Shown here in pieces: positions 44,804 to 56,174 of a stretch of DNA of 64,000 bases; position 1 is the first letter of the stretch; the number at the start of each line of letters is the position of its first letter. The stretch is taken from positions 80,293,797 to 80,357,796 of the forward strand of contig OW799233.1 of assembly GCA_941918925.1 (NCBI GenBank). Reading direction: 5' to 3'. Source of the stretch: Phyto melanocephala. Taxonomy: Eukaryota; Arthropoda; Insecta; Diptera; Rhinophoridae. The notes under the pieces are model-generated. The model did no database searches, had not been told where the DNA came from, and worked only from the letters and a program-made list of their open reading frames with translations. A program made the translations under genes and the position numbers.

Positions 44804-46483
44804 CGATATGTATATTTAATGCAACAATTTTAAAGTATTAAAAATATTTTTTAATTGAAACAACTTAAGAAAAAGATGTTAAAATCAAAAGGTAACGTGT
44901 TGTCAACCTGTGACCATCGATATGCATACATCGGAGATATATAAAATGAAAAATATCTGATGCTCAGGGACGGGAAGTTCATGCAAATGCATATTTTTTC
45001 AGTAGGCCTGAAAGAGTGTAAATAAAATACTTTCTTATGTAAAATTTTCTTAAAAATAACATTAATTAGTTGTGCCTATTTTTGTATGTTATTCTTTAAG
45101 AGCAAATTTTTGCACAGTTTACTTTTATACGAATATTTTTTTTTAATTTTGCATAATTTTAGGGCATTTTTTGTAAAAATAAACATAAACAAAAGAACTT
45201 ATTTATATATCGATAGTAAAAATATATACATATTTTATTTAATACTAGCTTAACTTGGCAAGAATTTCTCAATAAATAATTGTTAAATAAATATATTTTC
45301 GTGTATTTTTTGTAAGTAATTTTATTTTTTATAAAAGAGAAATATTTAAAAGTGACAGCACTGAGATATGTGTAAATCATACAAAAAGCTTCAGTATTAG
45401 CCGCTAACCGATGTTGCTGTTGTTTCCAAAACAATTGAGCAACTGGCTACACTGCGTCGACTGTAGCTAACGATTTTTGTGGTCGGGTTGTCGGTAGCCT
45501 GCTGCCGTATATGTGTTTAATGTATTAGACCCACGTTTAAAAATAACTAATTTTACTCTGCGAATTGCTGCTACATTTATTTTTACCACGAAAATCAAAA
45601 TTTTTCAGAACAAGGTTCATTTATGGAGACGTTTGGTACTATTTTTTTTTCCAGGGAGGTTGTAATAACGAAAAATACTTAATGGTCAGTTTATTGCTCA
45701 CGTTAACAAACGTTACCTTGTATTAACATTAACTTTATCGGCAAGTTGTAATAATGGCCCTAAATGTTTCACACAGTTCTGCAGCTGTTTAGAGTTAGCA
45801 GCTTTATTAAGTCAGGTATATTTCAAATTGTCTTAAAAAAGGCATATTTATACAGGTATATGCAACGGCGAATTTATACAACAGATCAACTTTTTAAGGG
45901 ATGTTTTCTGCCCAGGCCAATTCGTATATCAGGGTTGGAAATTTGATATGATATGTTTATATTTATCCAATTTGATAAGAAAAAAGGGATATATATGTAT
46001 GTGTTTGTGAAACACGTTATAAATAGTGCAAAAGCTACCAGCATACGCAAATTTGGTAAATTTATTATCAAAAAAGTACACTCACGTTAATTGTTTAATA
46101 TCGAAACCAAAATTTTATTTTCCATCTCTGCATTAATAAATAAAATCATGGCGAATTAAAAAAAAATGGTTACAAAAAGCTTTGCCATCAGCTGGGCTAA
46201 TAATTTCACCTGTATGAATTCGCCTTGTATTTTAAAATAATAATTTCTAAAATTACGCGAAAACTGCGTAACAAAAAATCAACTTGTTAACACATCTAAC
46301 TTGGTACAAAAAAAAAAAAACAGAAATTTAAGGTGTTTCTCAAAACCCAACTTTCAATTTTTATTAAAATTTTTTTAACAAAAATTAGAGATCGAAAATC
46401 GAAATGTTTCCCAATTACCATATAAATCTTAAAACATTTTAAAATGCTTATTTAATATTTAAAATTTTTAAAGCACACATTAC
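44804..46483. other. Unassigned AT-rich sequence
   Basis: No gene is visible. It includes the 105-bp repeat at 45654-45760. Around 46190-46225 cagctgggct..cacctgtat resembles one end of the hAT MITE at 38.9 kb and may be a relic. Confidence 0.4.
45654..45760 (+). repeat. ~105-bp repeat bounded by TTGTAATAA, copy 1
   Basis: It starts ggaggttgtaataacgaaaaatactta and ends aagttgtaataatggccc; more precisely, the two boundary segments share the direct repeat TTGTAATAA. A second, inverted copy lies at 54852-54958 inside the hAT at 54.3 kb. Confidence 0.55.
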
Positions 46484-46599
46484 CTGCCGTATTAAAAAAA
46501 ATATTTTAGGTTTATTATGGGCTTATATGACAGATACTGTAGACAAATTTTTCAAATAAGCCTTCAATAAACCTAAAATATTTTTTATGAATACGGCAG
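46484..46599. mobile_element. Hairpin MITE, copy 2
   Basis: Arms CTGCCGTATT..ATATTTTAGGTTTATT and AATAAACCTAAAATAT..ATACGGCAG pair over about 34 bp, with a small deletion in the left arm. It is the same family as 23873-23989, and almost the whole element can fold into one hairpin. Confidence 0.75.
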
Positions 46600-47117
46600 T
46601 AAGATTATAAATCTATTAAATTAATCAATATATAAAATGTAATAAAACTACTATAGGGTTCTTTATTGTTAAAAGAAAAATTCTAAAAATTAAATTAAAA
46701 ATTTTTTTTTAGCCTAACAGAAACTTTTGGCCCACTCTGTACATTAAAGTAATAGACATAAGGTTCGTTAGTCAATTGGGGTTTTTTTTTTGCGATAAAT
46801 ACTTATGTATGTATATATGTATGTACGTGGTAAAATATTTTTATTTTATTTTTACAAACAAGGATAAACTGAAATGGCGCCATAATTCTTAGCAAATTTA
46901 GTAGATTTGTTACACATTAATATACATATTTAGTTACTTATTGTAAGTAAAACTTCTAAATACCTACATGCATACGCATACATACTCACATATGTATGTA
47001 CACATTTGTAAAAAATAAGAACAACAAAAAAAAACTGGTTAAAAATCTAATATATGTACAAAACTTGAAAAACAAAAACAATATAGGTACAGTAGATTTA
47101 GAAAACGCGCTAAACTA
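46600..47117. other. Unassigned AT-rich sequence
   Basis: Simple TATG/CATA repeats and no gene. Confidence 0.4.
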
Positions 47118-49021
47118 AACAAGTAAGAGCATTATATTCGGCTGTGCCGAATCTTTTATACCCACCACCAATTTTCCGTTTTTTTATAGCTAGGGTTTTT
47201 TACCCGAAAATTTTTGTTTTCGGAGAATGCGAGATTTATTTTTTAATTTCCCAGGATCCCGCAGCAAAACAAATAAAAAGTAAATTTGTTTTTAATTAAT
47301 AAAAAAACTTTTTATAAAATCATAAAATTGTTTATGCGTTAAAGCTATTCAGGCTTATTATAAAATGAGCGTTTAAATTAAAATGCATTTCGTGCATCTT
47401 GTGCACTTCGTGACTCTTTTGGTCAACATAATCGTTCAAATTCGTCCACAATCTGGAGAATTGTATTAATTAATAATTAATAAAAAAACTTTTTATTAAA
47501 AAGCATAAAATAGTTTATAATGTAGAAGAAACACTTCAAAACTATAAAAATTAATAAAAAAAATTTGAATTTAAATATAAATTAAGTAAAAATATTTTTT
47601 ATTGAAAAAAATATTATTCTCTAGATACTAGATCAAATATGAGCACAAAAAGAGCTATAAGATCAAAAATAAAATCACTAGAACTCAATTTCAATATAAA
47701 CAATATAAACATCTCCTTTCGATTCGTAGCCACCTTTTTTATTTCCCGGGATACCGAAAAATAATCCCGGGAAGTCGGGTAGATTAAATAAGTCGAATTT
47801 CCGGGAAATAACCCAATTTATAGCACAAAATGTATTTCTTTGTTATTAACAGTAATCGCTATGCAATAATCTCTTTATACTAAAATATGTATCACTTTCT
47901 TTGTATAAGTTCGATATGCTAGTAAAATGTTTTCGTAAATATAGTCGCTCAATTAAAGTGGTCGTTAAAGTAGGCGTGTTGAAGTTGCTTCTACTAATGA
48001 ATGCAACTTAGATGTTTCAATATAGTCCTTTATTATTCCAAAATCTGTATTCATAGAGAAATTATACGAGTTTGAGATTAAACGTTATATGGCAGGTGGG
48101 CCTTAAAGTGGGCATGTCACCTTAATTTTCCGGCATAATAATGACATTGTCTAGAAGGATATACGTAGCAAATTTTATCATCATACCTCTCGTTTTGGCG
48201 GTTTTATGAGCTTTTAAATTTCATTAACGGTAGATAACGTGAAAAGTGGGCGTTATAGTAGGCGTGTCAAAGTTATTTTCGCGAATGAGTACAACTGAGA
48301 TATCTCAATATAGCCCTTTATTATTCCAAAATCTTTATTAATAAAGAAATTATATGAATTTCAGTTAAAACGTTATATGGGAGGTGGGCGTAAAAGTGGG
48401 CGTAGCACCTTAATTTTTTGGCACAGTAATGACATTGCCTAGGAGATATACGTAGCAAATTTTATCATCATACCTCTAATTTTGGGGGTTTTATTAGGTT
48501 TAAAATTTTGAATATACTGAAAAATACACTGCGCGGTATGAATTTTCGTACATTTTGATCTACAACTCCCTTCCTAATGCATACAGCTAAACAATTTTTG
48601 GGGAGAAATATTGTTTTTGCGCAGGAAGTATATATTTAAAGTTTCATGACTCTACGTTGATTTTGGTGGACACAACTCCATTTTATTCGATGTTGGAAGG
48701 ACACGGTTTTTTTCGACCTAATCTTGCATTACGAGCTATAACTTTCTTTTTGATATTCCGATTTAGTCCATTTTCAATTCCAAACAAACCTTGTGTATAA
48801 GACATATTCTGGCAAAATTTGAGCCCCCTAGCTTTTTCGGTGGGACCTCTATCGTGATTTCAACAGACGGACAGACGGACGGACATAGCTTGATCGTCAT
48901 CAAATAAAACCCCGATTCAGAATATATATACTTTATGGGGTCTAAAATGGATATTTAGATGTGTTACAAACGGAATGACAAAATGAATACATCCCCACCA
49001 TTTTGGTGGCGGGTATAAAAA
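47118..49021 (-). mobile_element. Helentron/DINE-like element, large family, copy 4 (no mariner insert)
   Basis: Stem-loop attcggc-tgt-gccgaat at the start, GTCY block (cagacggacagacggacgg) near 48865, and ccaccattttggtggcgggtataaaa at the end. The mariner site is empty (ctttgtataagttcg near 47905). A hAT element is inserted near its hairpin end. Confidence 0.75.
47191..47816. mobile_element. hAT-like non-autonomous element carrying a mariner segment
   Basis: The 8-bp target duplication TTTATAGC is exact (47183-47190 and 47817-47824). Left end TAGGGTTTTTTACCCG, inverted right end TTGGGTTATTTCCCGG, with cccggga motifs inside both, as in the hAT at 24.9-26.1 kb. About 130 bp inside (47337-47470) matches the interior of the mariner-like insert at 35.3 kb. 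Confidence 0.75.
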
Positions 49022-49465
49022 TAATAAATTAAATAAATCAATGATATAAATAAATTTCTTGTTGCTTATAATTGCAGCATACAAACATGCCAGATGTACA
49101 TAAATATGTATGTATATGCAGTTCACGTAATTATTTTAAATAAAATAAAAAGTTAAAGCACTTTTAAGTTGATTTAAGCGTGTACTCATGTATACCAATA
49201 CCTTATTGAGCTTCTCTTCTATTTATGTAGACATTTTTGCCAACAGCCTCAGTCGTTTTTTCACGAACCCCAATTGAAAAAGATTATGTGGTTGGCAAAA
49301 ACGACAACAGTGAGGAACGATATGGAGTCAAAAAAAGGGGCTTAAATAGCAAAATATTGGACACTACAAAAAAAATGTAAATCCTTGATGGTCGCCACTA
49401 CTATATGGGTCACACTCCTTAATATTGGTAGCAAATGAAAAGGCTTATCCAGTAGAATATAGTAA
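49022..49465. other. AT-rich sequence
   Basis: No gene is visible. gccaaca..cagtcgttttt and ggttggcaaaaacgac near 49240-49305 are loosely inverted. Confidence 0.4.
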
Positions 49466-49718
49466 ACAGTGACCGACAAAAGTCTACGTACGACCACAAT
49501 TTTTGACAAAAACGTTAAATAAAAAACTAATGATGCAGTTTTGTTTTAAATTAAATTTTATTGATGTATTTAAGCAACAAAAAATATATTTTCCAACATT
49601 AACTTAAAAAATTATCCAAGAAAAACAATTAAAATACGTTGACAAAAGTCTACATACGATATTCAAGATAACATAAAAACTTATTTCAAGTATTAAAAAC
49701 TACCACTAATTTTTAAAA

Positions 49719-51501
49719 TTAATATTTAGTTGGGCCACCATGGGCATCTATGACTGCTCGTAACCTTCTGGGCATCGAATTAACTAAATTTTCTAACTCT
49801 GTAGATGAAATATTTTGCCATTCTTCTTGCATTGGGGCACTAGTAATATTATGATTTCGGATTTTTCGTTGTAGTATCTCTCACACGTGCTCAATAACGT
49901 TCAAGTCCGGACTTTGTGGTGGTGTGTACAACTGTCGTGGAGCATGGTACAGCAACCAATCTTTGGCAATTAACGCCGTATGCTTCGGATCGTTGTGTTG
50001 TTTGAATATCCAACTTTCACCAAGACTTAAATTATCAACCGATTGTTTCAAATTTTGTTCTAGAATAGATTTGTATTGATACCAATCCATATTACCCTCA
50101 ATAAAAAACAGGTTTCCTACTCCAGAAGCAGCCACAGCACCCCAAACCATTAAACTACCTCCGCCGTGTTTAACTGTACTAACTAAGTTTTTAGGATCCA
50201 ACGCTGTATATATTTTTCGCCAAACTTTATCTCTCCCATCACTTCCAAAATGTTATATTTGGATTCGTCAGTGAATAAAACTCATTTCCAGAAATCAAAT
50301 CCATTTTCAATATGCTTTTTAGCAAACTTCAAACGAAGCTTACGATTTTTTTCACTTATTAGGGGTTTTTTTCTAGGATTGCTGCTGTGGTAACCACTAT
50401 TATTTAAGGTTCCTTGTATGGTTCGTGGATGTACAATTATTTCTGATCTTCTGGCTAGCTCTTGGGCCAATTTTGAAGCATGCACCTTAGGCTGTTTGTC
50501 CACTTCCTTAAAAATAAAGCTAACGTCTCTTCGATTGAGTTTCTTTGGACGACCACTACGCAGCTTACTTTCAATAGTACCAGTGCTTTTATAATTGCTA
50601 AATATTGTTTGAACAGTAGATTTACTTAAACTTAATAGCTTTGATATTTTACCAAATGATTTTTATACCCTTCACCTGTGGTGCACAAGGGTATATATAG
50701 TTTTGTCATTCCGTTTGTAATTTCTACAATTTTCATTTCCGAACCCATAAAGTATATATTTTCTGAAAGCTTATGAATAGAGGAGTCGATTAAGCCCTGA
50801 CCGTCTGTCCGTTTATCCGTCTGTCCGTCTGCCCGTCTGTCCGTGTGTTGGTTGAAATCAACTTTTAGAAGCAACTATATGTTCCTCAGATCTGTATAGG
50901 GTATTAATCTCTTGGAAATATCCAGGAATGAATCGCTATTGAAATTCAGCACGATCGCCCCATAACTTTCTGAGATATGAGCAAAAAACCACGACCACCT
51001 CGTTTTTTTTCACAATTACAACAACAACATACATACATACATACATGTAAAAAACATACTAAACAAAAAAAATTACAAAAAAAAAAAAATATTAAAAATA
51101 AGAAAAAAATAATAAAAAAAACTAAAAAAAAAAAAAATTTAAAAAAATTTAAAAAAAATTTTTCAAAATTTTTCAAAATTTTTCTAAAAAAATTTTTTAA
51201 AAAAATTTAAAAAAAATATAAAAAAAAATAATAAAATATAAATAATATATTAAATCAAATAAAAGAAAATTTTTTTGGCTCAGCTGGGATTCGATGCCAC
51301 ATTTATTTTAACGTGTACGTATGCACATATTTTATATGGGATGAATGCTGATACAAACAATTGTTATTGCATGACTACACGTTGTGAAGGGTATATAAGA
51401 TTCGGCACGGCCGAATATAGCACTGTTACTTGTTTTTTTTCATTTCTGTACTTTACAACTAAATTCCTTACTTCAATTGAAATTTCTTTGCGACAAGCCA
51501 T
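49719..51501 (-). pseudogene. Tc1-like DD34E transposase, interrupted and inactivated
   Basis: The ATG at 51501 starts MACRKEISIEVRNLVVKY. A mini-me (50661-51434) interrupts the frame before SKLLSLSKSTVQTIF, the first helix-turn-helix. The second DNA-binding part reads VHASKLAQELARR and RTIQGTLNNSGYH (50503-50282). Then come a TGA at 50282-50284, the first Asp in LFTDESKYN, a frameshift near 50247, and TVKHGGGSLMVWGAVAASG. The second catalytic position is IFKQHNDPKH, where families normally have QQDNDPKH, so the Asp is His (CAC). The Glu in PDLNVIEHV is kept at the 34-residue spacing. A TGA at 49881-49883 replaces the following Trp. The frame ends at 49719-49721 after AVIDAHGGPTKY. Confidence 0.9.
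50661..51434 (+). mobile_element. mini-me/DINE-like element inside the Tc1 gene, copy a
   Basis: It starts ttttatacccttcacctgtgg and carries a GTCY microsatellite (tgtccgtctgcccgtctgtc), a long A-rich tract, ggctcagctgggattcgatgcc, and the stem-loop attcggc-acg-gccgaat, then atagcactgttacttgtt. It was inserted in a T-run of the transposase gene. Its GTCY block is about 16 bases longer than in copies b and c. Confidence 0.85.
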
Positions 51502-51571
51502 TATTCCGTTTTAATATTAACGAAATCACTCCAATTCACTACTAAAAAGAATATAAATCAATCCTTTAACG

Positions 51572-51797
51572 CAGTGCCATTCAACCTATGGTACGCGTAC
51601 CACTTGGTGGTACGCGAAAAATTTCCAGGTGGTACGCGAAATCTTTTAAAATTTTAACGATTTCTATTTTGCAATTGGCAACAAAAAGAAAAATCATCCT
51701 AAAAGTAAAAATGTTTACATTATATTCTTTTTGGTGGTACGCGAAAAGTTTGTCATGAATTTAGTGGTACACGAGCCAAAAAGGTTAAATAGCACTG
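51572..51797. mobile_element. hAT MITE with GGTACGCG motifs, first duplicated copy
   Basis: Ends CAGTGCCATTCAACC and, inverted, CAGTGCTATTTAACC. Exact 8-bp duplication CTTTAACG (51564-51571 and 51798-51805). Repeated ggtacgcg motifs near both ends. 226 bp, non-coding, inserted upstream of the Tc1 transposase start. Confidence 0.85.
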
Positions 51798-51996
51798 CTT
51801 TAACGCAATAACAGAAGTAAAAAATAAATAACGGCACTTTTCTGTTAGTATTCAACAACAGTAACAATTGCTTGTTTGTCGTATGTAGACTTTTGTCAAC
51901 GTATTTTATTTAATGTTGGAAAATATATTTTTTTTGCTTACATCAATAAAATTGAATTTGGAACAAAACTGCATCATTAGTTTTTTATTTAACGTT

Positions 51997-52751
51997 TTTA
52001 TACCCTTCACCTGTGGTGCACAAGGGTATATATAGCTTTGTCATTCCGTTTGTAATTTCTACAATTTTCATTTCCGACCCCATAAAGTATATATTTTCTG
52101 AAAGCTTATGAATAGAGGAGTCGATTAAGCCCTGACCGTCTGTCCGTCTGCCCGTCTGTCCGTGTGTTGGTTGAAATCAACTTTTAGAAGCAACTATATG
52201 TTCCTCAGATCTGTATATGGTATCAATCTCTTGGAAATATCCAGGAATGAATCGCTATTGAAATTCAGCACAATCGCCCCATATTTTTCTGAGATATGAG
52301 CAAAAAACCACGACCACCTCGTTTTTTTTCACAATTACAACAACAACATACATACATACATACATGTAAAAAACATACCAAACAAAAAAAATTACAAAAA
52401 AAAAAAAATATTAAAAATAAGAAAAAAATAATAAAAAAAACTAAAAAAAAAATTTTTTAAAAAATTTAAAAAAAAATTTAAAAAATTTTTTTAAAAATTC
52501 TCCAAAAAAAATTTTTTACAAAAATTTAAAAAAAATATAAAAAAATAATAAAATATAAATAATATATTAAATCAAATAAAAGAAAATTTTTTTGGCTCAG
52601 CTGGGATTCGATGCCACATTTATTTTAACGTGTACGTATGCACATATTTTATATGGGATGAATGCTGATACAAACAATTGTTATTGCATGACTACACGTT
52701 GTGAAGGGTATATAAGATTCGGCACGGCCGAATATAGCACTGTTACTTGTT
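51997..52751 (+). mobile_element. mini-me/DINE-like element, copy b
   Basis: Full structure as copy a, with a shorter GTCY block and small differences in the A-rich tract. It is closer to copy c than to copy a. It sits between the two spacer segments of the tandem duplication. Confidence 0.85.
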
Positions 52752-52888
52752 TTTTTTCATTTCTGTACTTTACAACTAAATTCCTTACTTCAATTGAAAT
52801 TTCTTTGCGACAAGCCATTATTCCGTTTTAATATTAACGAAATCACTCCAATTCACTACTAAAAAGAATATAAATCAATCCTTTAACG

Positions 52889-53114
52889 CAGTGCCATTCA
52901 ACCTATGGTACGCGTACCACTTGGTGGTACGCGAAAAATTTCCAGGTGGTACGCGAAATCTTTTAAAATTTTAACGATTTCTATTTTGCAATTGGCAACA
53001 AAAAGAAAAATCATCCTAAAAGTAAAAATGTTTACATTATATTCTTTTTGGTGGTACGCGAAAAGTTTGTCATGAATTTAGTGGTACACGAGCCAAAAAG
53101 GTTAAATAGCACTG
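52889..53114. mobile_element. hAT MITE with GGTACGCG motifs, second duplicated copy
   Basis: Identical by eye to 51572-51797, including the CTTTAACG flanks. It was copied as part of the tandem duplication and is not an independent insertion. Confidence 0.85.
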
Positions 53115-53312
53115 CTTTAACGCAATAACAGAAGTAAAAAATAAATAACGGCACTTTTCTGTTAGTATTCAACAACAGTAACAATTGCTTGTTTGTCGTA
53201 TGTAGACTTTTGTCAACGTATTTTATTTAATGTTGGAAAATATATTTTTTTTGCTTACATCAATAAAATTAAATTTGGAACAAAACTGCATCATTAGTTT
53301 TTTATTTAACGT

Positions 53313-54070
53313 TTTTATACCCTTCACCTGTGGTGCACAAGGGTATATATAGCTTTGTCATTCCGTTTGTAATTTCTACAATTTTCATTTCCGACCCCAT
53401 AAAGTATATATTTTCTGAAAGCTTATGAATAGAGGAGTCGATTAAGCCCTGACCGTCTGTCCGTCTGTCCGTCTGCCCGTCTGTCCGTGTGTTGGTTGAA
53501 ATCAACTTTTAGAAGCAACTATATGTTCCTCAGATCTGTATATGGTATCAATCTCTTGGAAATATCCAGGAATGAATCGCTATTGAAATTCAGCACAATC
53601 GCCCCATATTTTTCTGAGATATGAGCAAAAAACCACGACCACCTCGTTTTTTTTCACAATTACAACAACAACATACATACATACATACATGTAAAAAACA
53701 TACCAAACAAAAAAAATTACAAAAAAAAAAAATATTAAAAATAAGAAAAAAATAATAAAAAAAACTAAAAAAAAAATTTTTTAAAAAATTTAAAAAAAAA
53801 TTTAAAAAATTTTTTTAAAAATTCTCCAAAAAAAATTTTTTACAAAAATTTAAAAAAAATATAAAAAAATAATAAAATATAAATAATATATTAAATAAAA
53901 TAAAATTTTTTTGGCTCAGCTGGGATTCGATGCCACATTTATTCTAACGTGTACGTATGCACGTATTTTATATGGGATGAATGGTGATACAAACAATTGT
54001 TATTGCATGACTACACGTTGTGAAGGGTATATAAGATTCGGCACGGCCGAATATAGCACTGTTACTTGTT
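53313..54070 (+). mobile_element. mini-me/DINE-like element, copy c
   Basis: It starts ttttatacccttcacctgtgg and ends gttacttgtt, directly followed by the outer right end of the Tc1 element. The GTCY block has one more unit than copy b. It probably marks the original insertion in the right TIR region. Confidence 0.85.
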
Positions 54071-54297
54071 AGACTTCTAAAATGTCAAAAATTGTGGTCG
54101 TACGTAGACTTTTGTCGACCACTGTACATATATATGCATTTCAAGAATACAGCTACTAGAATACAGCTAACTATGTAAAAATTCAAAATAAAAGATGACG
54201 TCGGATATAATAAAGCAAAGTGACATATAAGATTAACTCTAAGCTAAGCTACTATATCATCACTATACCTAAATACATGATGGTGCAGGCTATTTAC

Positions 54298-55240
54298 TAG
54301 GGTGATCGACTCGGTTTTAAAACCGGTGGAAAACCCGGTTTTTTACTGTTTCAGCTGGCGGTTTTTTCCAAATTGTAATTTTTCGAATGTCGAATACACC
54401 GGTTTTTTCACTCACAGAAGCCGGTTTTTTTCATTTTTAGTTTTATGTTCATTTATCTTTGTAACCAAACGTACCATAAAATATTTATTACTTAAAAAAT
54501 TTCCAAAAATCAGAAAATTTATTAAATATTCTTCCATAATGTTGTAAGAAATTTTTTTTGTTGCAAAAACAAATGTAAAATAAGAAAAATAATTAGGTTA
54601 AATATTATTTGTTTTAAATGGAGAGCAGGTATTTTATACGTTATTGCGCTTATAATTTGCTGTGATAATCAGCTGTTCAGTTAAGTTTTTTAACCAAATT
54701 ATTGTATTTTGCAATACTTTTTGATCTCATTTTCGAATTTCATAATATTTTGCTTCTACGAAATCTAGCGACTTGTACTAAAGACTACCCATAGCTTAAC
54801 TAATATTTCTGATGCCATATGACTTGTATACTGAAATAGTTTGGCACACAAAGGGTCATTATTACAACTTCTCTACAAAGTTAATGTTAGTAAAAGGTAA
54901 ATTTGACTACAGTGAGCAGTGAAGTGCCTTTTTAATATTTTTCATTATTACAACCTCCTTGCAACAAAGTTTCTTTTTATTTCAAATAACGGCATTTTAT
55001 AATAATGCATTGAATTTGTGTCAACTTAAAATGCAATTAAACCATAAAACAAACTAGTTTATGCCTATATATGTATCTCTGTCATGGGTAAAAGAAAGAA
55101 TTATATTTTATGTATTCGACCGGTTAACCGGTTTTTTCTAAATTTTCAAAAATGAACCGGTTTTTTCTTTCTTTTTCTTTCCGGTTTTCAAACTATTTGA
55201 AAACCGGTTTCTTAAATATGTCGAATAATCGATCACCCTA
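54298..55240. mobile_element. hAT-like element with ACCGGTT motif clusters
   Basis: Ends TAGGGTGATCGA are perfect inverted copies over 12 bp. The 8-bp duplication CTATTTAC is exact (54290-54297 and 55241-55248). Many aaccggtttttt motifs lie in both subterminal zones. 943 bp, no transposase. It includes the 105-bp repeat at 54852-54958. Confidence 0.85.
54852..54958 (-). repeat. ~105-bp repeat bounded by TTGTAATAA, copy 2
   Basis: Inverted relative to 45654-45760: gggtcattattacaactt at one end and cattattacaacctcc at the other, with taacattaacttt and tgctcac-like blocks inside. Confidence 0.55.
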
Positions 55241-55378
55241 CTATTTACAGAAACGACACGAACGAATATAGCATTCCTTATTGTTAAATTTTAAGTAATG
55301 TGGTTACAAAATAAATAATTTCAAAAATATGTGGTTTTTTCTTCACCATGAAAATATTGAAGAAACAAACTGAAATAT

Positions 55379-56174
55379 AACAAGTAAGAGCGCTATATTC
55401 GGCCATGCCGAATCTTATATACCCTTCACAACGTGTAGTCATGCAATAACAGTTGCTTGTATCACCAGTCATCCCATATGAAATGCGTACACGTATGTAT
55501 GTTAAAAAAAACGAAAAAAAAAAAAATTTTCAAAAAAATTTAAAAAAAAAATTAAAAAAAAAAAATTTAAAAAAAAAATTATTATATATATAATATACAT
55601 ATATAAAACAAAAAAAAAAAAAAAAAAATTAAAAAAAAAAATAAAAAAAATTAAAAAAAAAATAATAATAAAAATATAAATAACATATTAAATAAAAAAT
55701 AAAAAAAAAATAAAAAAAAAATTTAAAAAAAAATTTTTTAAAAAATTAAAAAAATTTTTTTTTTGGCTCAGTTGGGATTCAATGCCACGTTTTCTCTAAC
55801 CAGTATACACGTTTGTATGTATGTATGTTGTTGTTGTAATGTTGTTTTTGTGAAAAAAAAATCGAGGTGGTCGTGGGTTTTTGCTCATATCTCAGTTGTT
55901 TATGCACCGATGTTTCTGGTTTTCAATACCGATCTACTCCCGAATATTTCTGATATTTTAATACCTTACCCGGGTCCAACCTATGTCGAGGGGCTTCAAA
56001 AAGTTGATTTCAACATACACACGGACAGACGGACAGACTGACAGGGCTTAATCGACTCCCCTATTCATAGCTTTCAGAAAATATATACTTTATGGGGTCG
56101 GAAATGAAAATTGTAGAAATTTCACACGGAATGACAAACCTATATATACCCTTTTTCACTGTGTGAAGGGTATA
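55379..56174 (-). mobile_element. mini-me/DINE-like element, complete copy
   Basis: The hairpin end aacaagtaagagcgct with attcggc-cat-gccgaat is followed by acccttcacaacgtgtagtcatgc, a long A-rich tract, ggctcagttgggattcaatgcc, a short GTCY block (cggacagacggacagac), atatatactttatggggtcgg, and the terminal acccttttt..gtgtgaagggtata. All expected parts are present. Non-coding. Confidence 0.85.

Larger units (their letters stand above)
50661..53312 (+). repeat. Tandem duplication, period about 1317 bp
   Basis: The segment 50661-51996 (mini-me, transposase N-terminus, 5' region, hAT MITE, inner right TIR) is repeated at 51997-53312. A third mini-me follows at 53313-54070. The two intervening segments are almost identical; the only difference noticed is ttgaatttgg against ttaaatttgg near the inner TIR. 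The order mini-me / spacer / mini-me / spacer / mini-me fits unequal exchange between two direct mini-me copies. Confidence 0.88.
49466..54126 (-). mobile_element. Tc1-like element with IR/DR ends, invaded and duplicated
   Basis: The outer ends ACAGTGACCGACAAAAGTCT and, inverted, ACAGTGGTCGACAAAAGTCT are followed by acgtacgaccacaattttt at both sides. A second, inner copy of gacaaaagtctac lies about 165 bases in (49640-49665 on the left; 51880-51905 and 53197-53222 on the right), giving the IR/DR arrangement known from several Tc1-like transposons. The right end is followed by TA; the left has ta two bases out. The gene is at 49719-51501. mini-me insertions and a tandem duplication swell the element from roughly 1.7 kb to 4.7 kb. 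Confidence 0.85.

Noticed and set aside
46180..46232. Third copy of the hAT MITE family (cagctgggct..cacctgtat)
   Set aside because: Only about 35 bases match with a gap and no terminus or target duplication is visible.
50977..51240. Lysine-rich and phenylalanine-rich frames
   Set aside because: Translations of the A-rich tract inside a mini-me element.
51275..52831. Two identical 79-residue frames (MAQLGFDATFIL...)
   Set aside because: They lie in mini-me copies a and b; identity reflects the tandem duplication. The mini-me family is non-coding elsewhere.
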